Assembly: GCA_017625155.1 (NCBI GenBank)
Contig: JAGALP010000009.1
Span: 1 to 64,000, forward strand
Reading direction: 5' to 3'
Length of the DNA stretch: 64,000 nt
From: Paludibacteraceae bacterium
Lineage (GTDB): Bacteria; Bacteroidota; Bacteroidia; Bacteroidales; Paludibacteraceae
In this document: positions 60,383 to 64,000 of the stretch, piece by piece
Layout of the letters: each line of letters starts with the position of its first letter
Position numbering within the stretch: the first letter of the stretch is position 1
Made by a program: the position numbers and the translations under genes
Notes under the pieces: model-generated
What the model was told of the DNA's origin: nothing
The model's input: the letters and a program-made list of their open reading frames with translations, nothing else
Database searches by the model: none

Positions 60383-60676
60383 TTATACAGTAGCCTCGAT
60401 ATTCCACATGAATGCGCGCACACCGACTTCCTCGTTGCGCTTGTCAAGTTTCTTGACCGCTTCGAGTAATACAGGTACTTTTTCGTCAGGTACAATAGTG
60501 ATCACACATGAGTTCATTTCTGGCCATGCGTGGGTACCACGGCGTGGCTCACCATTCTTACTACCACGACCCTGTACCTCCTCAAAGAAAGTAAAACCGC
60601 GTATTTCTAACATATCAAGCATATACTCCACACGCTCGGTGTTAGCTTGATTGAATACTATCATTACAGATTTCAT
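60383..60676 (-). CDS. P-II-like small protein of the RND operon
   Basis: 97 residues from ATG 60676. MIVFNQANTERVEYMLDMLEIRGFTFFEEVQGRGSKNGEPRRGTHAWPEMNSCVITIVPDEKVPVLLEAV (in parts) fits the ferredoxin-like P-II/GlnB-related fold; G-x-G-S-K-N-G-E-P and H-A-W-P are conserved in a Bacteroidota family found next to RND pumps. It may sense a metal or nucleotide and tune the pump, but this is not shown. It is transcribed after the pump gene. Confidence 0.75.
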   Translation of the reverse strand: MKSVMIVFNQANTERVEYMLDMLEIRGFTFFEEVQGRGSKNGEPRRGTHAWPEMNSCVITIVPDEKVPVLLEAVKKLDKRNEEVGVRAFMWNIEATV

Positions 60677-60679
60677 AAT

Positions 60680-60754
60680 TACATTTGGATTAAGGAGCCA
60701 GGAACCAAGAATCAAGACAATCAGTCTTGGCTCTTGGCTCTTGGTTCTTGATTC
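60680..60754. repeat. Imperfect inverted repeat between RND gene and P-II-like gene
   Basis: AAGAATCAAGA (about 60706) pairs with TCTTGATTCTT (about 60744), with CTTGGCT words repeated inside the loop. Hairpin-forming spacer. Confidence 0.5.
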
Positions 60755-63700
60755 TTATTTTTCTTTTTCTTCGCAGTCCTCCACTTTGATATCCATGAAG
60801 ATGAAGTTCTCGCGCACTTTCTTGAGTTTGTCACGTTCGCCCTTCTTAGACATTGCACCATAAATTACAGGTACAATGTAGAGGGTGAGGAAGGTACTAA
60901 CGGTCAAACCACCGATAACGACGATACCCAATGGTTGCCACATCTCGGCACCTTCACCTTGGCTCACAGCCATTGGCACCATACCGAGGATAGTGGTGAA
61001 CGCAGTCATCAATACAGGACGCAGACGGCTCTCGCCTGACATCTGGATAGCTTCGTTGAGTTCGTGTCCACGCTCACGCATGAGGTTGATATAGTCCACA
61101 AGCACGATACCATTCTTCACCACAATACCCACAAGGAGTACCAGACCCAGTGCGCCAATCATATCCAACGAGGTGTTGGTGAGCCATAGGGCTATAATCA
61201 CACCCGAGAGCGCAAATGGCACAGAGAACATGATGATAGCAGGTTTGCTGAACGACTCGAACTGCGATGCCATCACGATATACACGAGCAGGATAATCAG
61301 CATACCCAGCATACCCATCTTGCCGAATGTCTCTTGTTGGTCTTCGTAGTCACCAGCGATACGCATTGTATATCCAGCAGGGGCATCTACTTGAGGAAGC
61401 ACTTGTGTCTCAATAGCTTGTGCTAATTCGCCCAATGTAGTCTCGAATGGTGTCACCTTGACGGTCACAATACGCTGACGTGACTTACGAACGATTTTTG
61501 GTGGTGCCCAATACTCGTCCACTGAGCAGACTTCTGACAGTTTGATAGTTTTGCCAGTTGGGGTTGGGATAGAGAAGTCGAGCACATCGGAGATTGAATT
61601 GCGGTTCTCCTCTTTGAGGCGAACAAGAATATCGTACTCGTCACCATCCTCTTTCAAGAAGCCCACAGCCATACCATTCACGCGGTTACGCAGGTAGGAA
61701 GATATGGTGGCAGAAGTCAATCCAAGACGACTTGCTTTCTCTTTGTCCACTACGATCTTTATCTCAGGACGGTCATCATCGCGGTCGGCATAGACGTCAC
61801 GTGCACCTGGCAGTTCCTTGGTCAGTGCCATGACTTGTTGCGCCATTTGGTTGGTAATATCGAAGTCATAGCCATAGATTTCGATATCTACAGTATTTCC
61901 ACCACCAGGACCACCACCGCTGGTAGATGCTTGATACTCAATGATTTCAGGATATTGAGCCATCTCCTGACGGAGCACTTCGGCAATCTGCCAAATAGTG
62001 CGCTCGCGTTCCCACTTTTTGTTCAAACGCACGGTCATAGAGATGGTGTTATTCATTGTGGTGGAGAAGATAGCACCCGTACCGTCATCATCGTTGGAAC
62101 CCGCAGAGGTAGCAATCATCTCAATCTCAGGAACGAGTACCATGAAGCGTTCTTCCAATTTGCGTGCAGTCTTGAGGGTCTCCTCAATACGTGTACCGCG
62201 TTGTAACTCAATAGTTACGCTCAAGCGAGCATTGTCCTGTTGTTGCATAAAGTCGGTTCCCACTTTGCCAAAAATGAATGGCAAGAGTGAAGCTCCGAAG
62301 AACGCAAATAGAATAACAATAGTCAATGCCTTGTGGCGCAAGCACCATGCAAGCGATTTACCGTAAACTTTGTCTACCTTGTCAAGGAAAGCTACGATAG
62401 TGCGGTCGTACCAAGATTTCTTGTCGCTATCATCAATAAGTTTGCCGTTCTCCACGCGTACTTTTCGTGCTTTGAGCAGTTTGGAGCAGAGCATAGGGGT
62501 CAGCGTGATAGCAATCACGGTAGAGGTACAACATACGACTGTTACAATCCAACCCAATGACTCGAACATAATACCTGCCATACCATCCATCATTGTCAGT
62601 GGTACAAATACGGCGCAGAGTACGAGTGTGGTAGCAATAACGCTGACCCATACCTCGTTGGTGGCGTAGATAGATGCCTCGCGTGGACTCTCGCCACGTT
62701 CGATATGGCGTGTGATATTCTCAAGCACCACAATCGCGTCGTCCACCACCATACCGATAGCGATAGTCAGCGAACAGAGCGAGATGATGTTGATGCTGGA
62801 GTCTGCCATCTTCAGGTAGATAAATGCTACAATCAGTGAGATAGGAATAGTAAGCGAGATGATGAGTGTCGCACGCCATTTGCCAAGGAAGAAGAGCACC
62901 ACGAGCACCACGAATAGCAATGCGTAGAGCACAGACTCCTCAAGGGAGTTGATGGAGTTACGGATATTGTCTGCCGAGTTGTAGATCTCTTGAATCTTCA
63001 CATCGGTAGGCAATTGCTTTTGAATCTTCTTCAATGCTTTATCCACGTCCTCGCAGACTTGCACGGTGTTGGAGCCCGATTGCTTAGCCACAATCAGACG
63101 CACAGCTTCGCGACCGTTGGTCTTCTCATCCAACGAGAGGTCTTTGATGGTATCGCGCACAGTGGCAATATCGCGCACGAATACTTGTTGACCTTGTGGA
63201 GTCATGGTCACCATCAGGTCCTCAATCTCGCTACTCTCGATGAACTCAGAGCGCACCTGCATTTGGTATTGCTCCTTCTCCATCTTCACCGTACCCGACG
63301 AGAGGTTAAGGTTGTTGGCAGAGATGACTTGTCCCACTTGCTCCAGCGAGATGCCAAAAGCGTCTAGTTTTTGTTGGTCGATATCCACATACACATAGCG
63401 GTCTGGTGCACCTGCTACAGACAGGTTACCGATACCATTGATTTGGTTCAATTGTGGAATCACCTCATCGTTGAGGATTTTGTCGAGCGCAGGATACGAC
63501 TCGTCTGCCGTGATAGCATATTGGCAGATTGGCATGGTGCTCGATGAGAACTTGAACACCATAGGCGACGAACAACCGTCAGGCAACTGGTTCTTAGCCA
63601 TGTCGCAGAACGATCGTATGTCGTTGACGGCTTCCGTAATGTCGGACCCCCATTCCAATTCGAGTACTACAAGACTGACGTTATCTTTACTGGTAGAGTT

Positions 63701-63940
63701 GATATACTTCAGGTTATCCACCGAAGTCAAACTATTCTCCATGATTTTCGAGACGTTGGTCTCTATCTCGGACGCCGACGCACCTGGATAGGTGGTCATC
63801 ACCATCACATATGGTGGATCCATCTCAGGGAATTGATCCACAGGCAGTTGCACGAAGCAGAACACACCTATGATCATCACCGCAACGAACACCAGCATAG
63901 TCGTTACGGGGTTTTTAATCGCGGTTTTATAAATTGCCAT
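60755..63940 (-). CDS. RND efflux pump inner-membrane subunit (HAE1 type)
   Basis: 1061 residues, AcrB/CusA-like trimeric transporter. KNPVTTMLVFVAVMIIGVFCFVQLPVDQFPEMDPPYVMV at the start (in parts), large porter loops, and in the membrane the proton-relay region VVDDAIVVLENITRHIERGESPREAS and the second repeat GIVVKNGIVLVDYINLMRERG, AVSQGEGAEMWQPLGIVVIGG. The VDDAIV aspartates and late Lys match drug-pump (HAE1) rather than metal (HME) relatives, but the substrate is unknown. Downstream of the adaptor at the window edge. Confidence 0.92.
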   Translation of the reverse strand: MAIYKTAIKNPVTTMLVFVAVMIIGVFCFVQLPVDQFPEMDPPYVMVMTTYPGASASEIETNVSKIMENSLTSVDNLKYINSTSKDNVSLVVLELEWGSDITEAVNDIRSFCDMAKNQLPDGCSSPMVFKFSSSTMPICQYAITADESYPALDKILNDEVIPQLNQINGIGNLSVAGAPDRYVYVDIDQQKLDAFGISLEQVGQVISANNLNLSSGTVKMEKEQYQMQVRSEFIESSEIEDLMVTMTPQGQQVFVRDIATVRDTIKDLSLDEKTNGREAVRLIVAKQSGSNTVQVCEDVDKALKKIQKQLPTDVKIQEIYNSADNIRNSINSLEESVLYALLFVVLVVLFFLGKWRATLIISLTIPISLIVAFIYLKMADSSINIISLCSLTIAIGMVVDDAIVVLENITRHIERGESPREASIYATNEVWVSVIATTLVLCAVFVPLTMMDGMAGIMFESLGWIVTVVCCTSTVIAITLTPMLCSKLLKARKVRVENGKLIDDSDKKSWYDRTIVAFLDKVDKVYGKSLAWCLRHKALTIVILFAFFGASLLPFIFGKVGTDFMQQQDNARLSVTIELQRGTRIEETLKTARKLEERFMVLVPEIEMIATSAGSNDDDGTGAIFSTTMNNTISMTVRLNKKWERERTIWQIAEVLRQEMAQYPEIIEYQASTSGGGPGGGNTVDIEIYGYDFDITNQMAQQVMALTKELPGARDVYADRDDDRPEIKIVVDKEKASRLGLTSATISSYLRNRVNGMAVGFLKEDGDEYDILVRLKEENRNSISDVLDFSIPTPTGKTIKLSEVCSVDEYWAPPKIVRKSRQRIVTVKVTPFETTLGELAQAIETQVLPQVDAPAGYTMRIAGDYEDQQETFGKMGMLGMLIILLVYIVMASQFESFSKPAIIMFSVPFALSGVIIALWLTNTSLDMIGALGLVLLVGIVVKNGIVLVDYINLMRERGHELNEAIQMSGESRLRPVLMTAFTTILGMVPMAVSQGEGAEMWQPLGIVVIGGLTVSTFLTLYIVPVIYGAMSKKGERDKLKKVRENFIFMDIKVEDCEEKEK

Positions 63941-63953
63941 AGTTCTTCAGGTT

Positions 63954-64000
63954 TTACTTTACTTCAATTTTCACACCGTCAACCAGTTTGTGTTGACCCA
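63954..64000 (-). CDS. C-terminal end of an RND periplasmic adaptor (partial)
   Basis: Only 15 codons lie in the window; the frame reads GQHKLVDGVKIEVK and then stops (TAA at 63954-63956), the usual ending of HlyD/AcrA-family adaptors (a GxxLxDGxxV(K) motif). It is 13 nt before the pump start, so adaptor, pump and P-II-like protein form one operon continuing past the window. Confidence 0.7.
   Translation of the reverse strand, partial: GQHKLVDGVKIEVK

Overview
The window reads as chromosome of a Bacteroidota member, most likely order Bacteroidales. The family is uncertain; Paludibacteraceae or Porphyromonadaceae-like is an inference. Three things support this. First, about twenty promoters share one architecture, a TTG (-33) then 19-20 nt then TAnnTTTG (-7), which is the Bacteroidota sigma-factor consensus. 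Second, there are Bacteroidota-specific families (DUF4294, the DUF6452/DUF6048 pair, a DUF3244-like protein, DUF6973, type IX secretion sorting domains, TPR-HTH sensors). Third, an Rnf operon is headed by an RseC-like gene. Housekeeping synteny is broken by several accessory islands.

Layout. 1-2.1 kb: a 6S-like RNA and two exported proteins. 2.3-4.7 kb: paired short chromate transporters and udk, divergent from a nucleosidase-like gene. 4.9-6.2 kb: initiator tRNA, DUF4294 protein, secG. 6.3-11.4 kb (minus): response regulator, HhH protein, xseA, ComEC-like protein, rpe. 11.4-11.9 kb: a decayed transposase. 12.0-17.8 kb (minus): rseC-rnfBCDGEA, a ferredoxin:NAD+ ion pump. 18.1-25.9 kb (plus): thiL followed by a surface-glycan cluster with two GT4 and one GT2 glycosyltransferases, a KdsC-like phosphatase, a cytidylyltransferase, an asparagine-synthase/cytidylyltransferase fusion and LicD. 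26.0-27.3 kb (minus): a membrane-anchored S24-like protein with a multi-pass partner. 27.5-33.8 kb (plus): a TPR/HTH sensor split into two frames, then four exported proteins including a gingipain-type C25 protease and an S74-chaperone/T9SS fusion.

33.9-38.5 kb is a phage-like cassette: XRE repressor with twin operators, VirE-type P-loop ATPase, at least three related small proteins, a holin-like protein, DUF5675, and an overlapping lipoprotein with a C-terminal membrane segment (unimolecular-spanin-like). 38.6-46.1 kb: YfhO-like protein, tmRNA, DUF6973 lipoprotein, an EEP-family nuclease, and small membrane or lipoprotein genes. 46.2-48.2 kb: tkt. 48.2-49.0 kb: an unusual intergenic region full of short tandem repeats. 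49.0-52.2 kb: a tandem DUF262 / DUF262-DUF1524 pair, a probable GmrSD-related anti-phage or restriction module. 52.6-60.3 kb: leuS, a YqiA-like esterase, tRNA-Arg, an M6 protease, a GntP permease and glycerate kinase. 60.4-64.0 kb (minus): a P-II-like small protein, an RND pump and the tail of its adaptor.

The most promising candidates for undescribed biology are the phage-like lysis-type cassette, the tandem DUF262 pair, the asparagine-synthase/cytidylyltransferase fusion beside LicD, and the S24-like membrane pair. All functional statements come from reading the sequence and recalling families; no search was run. Single-base positions may be off by one in places.
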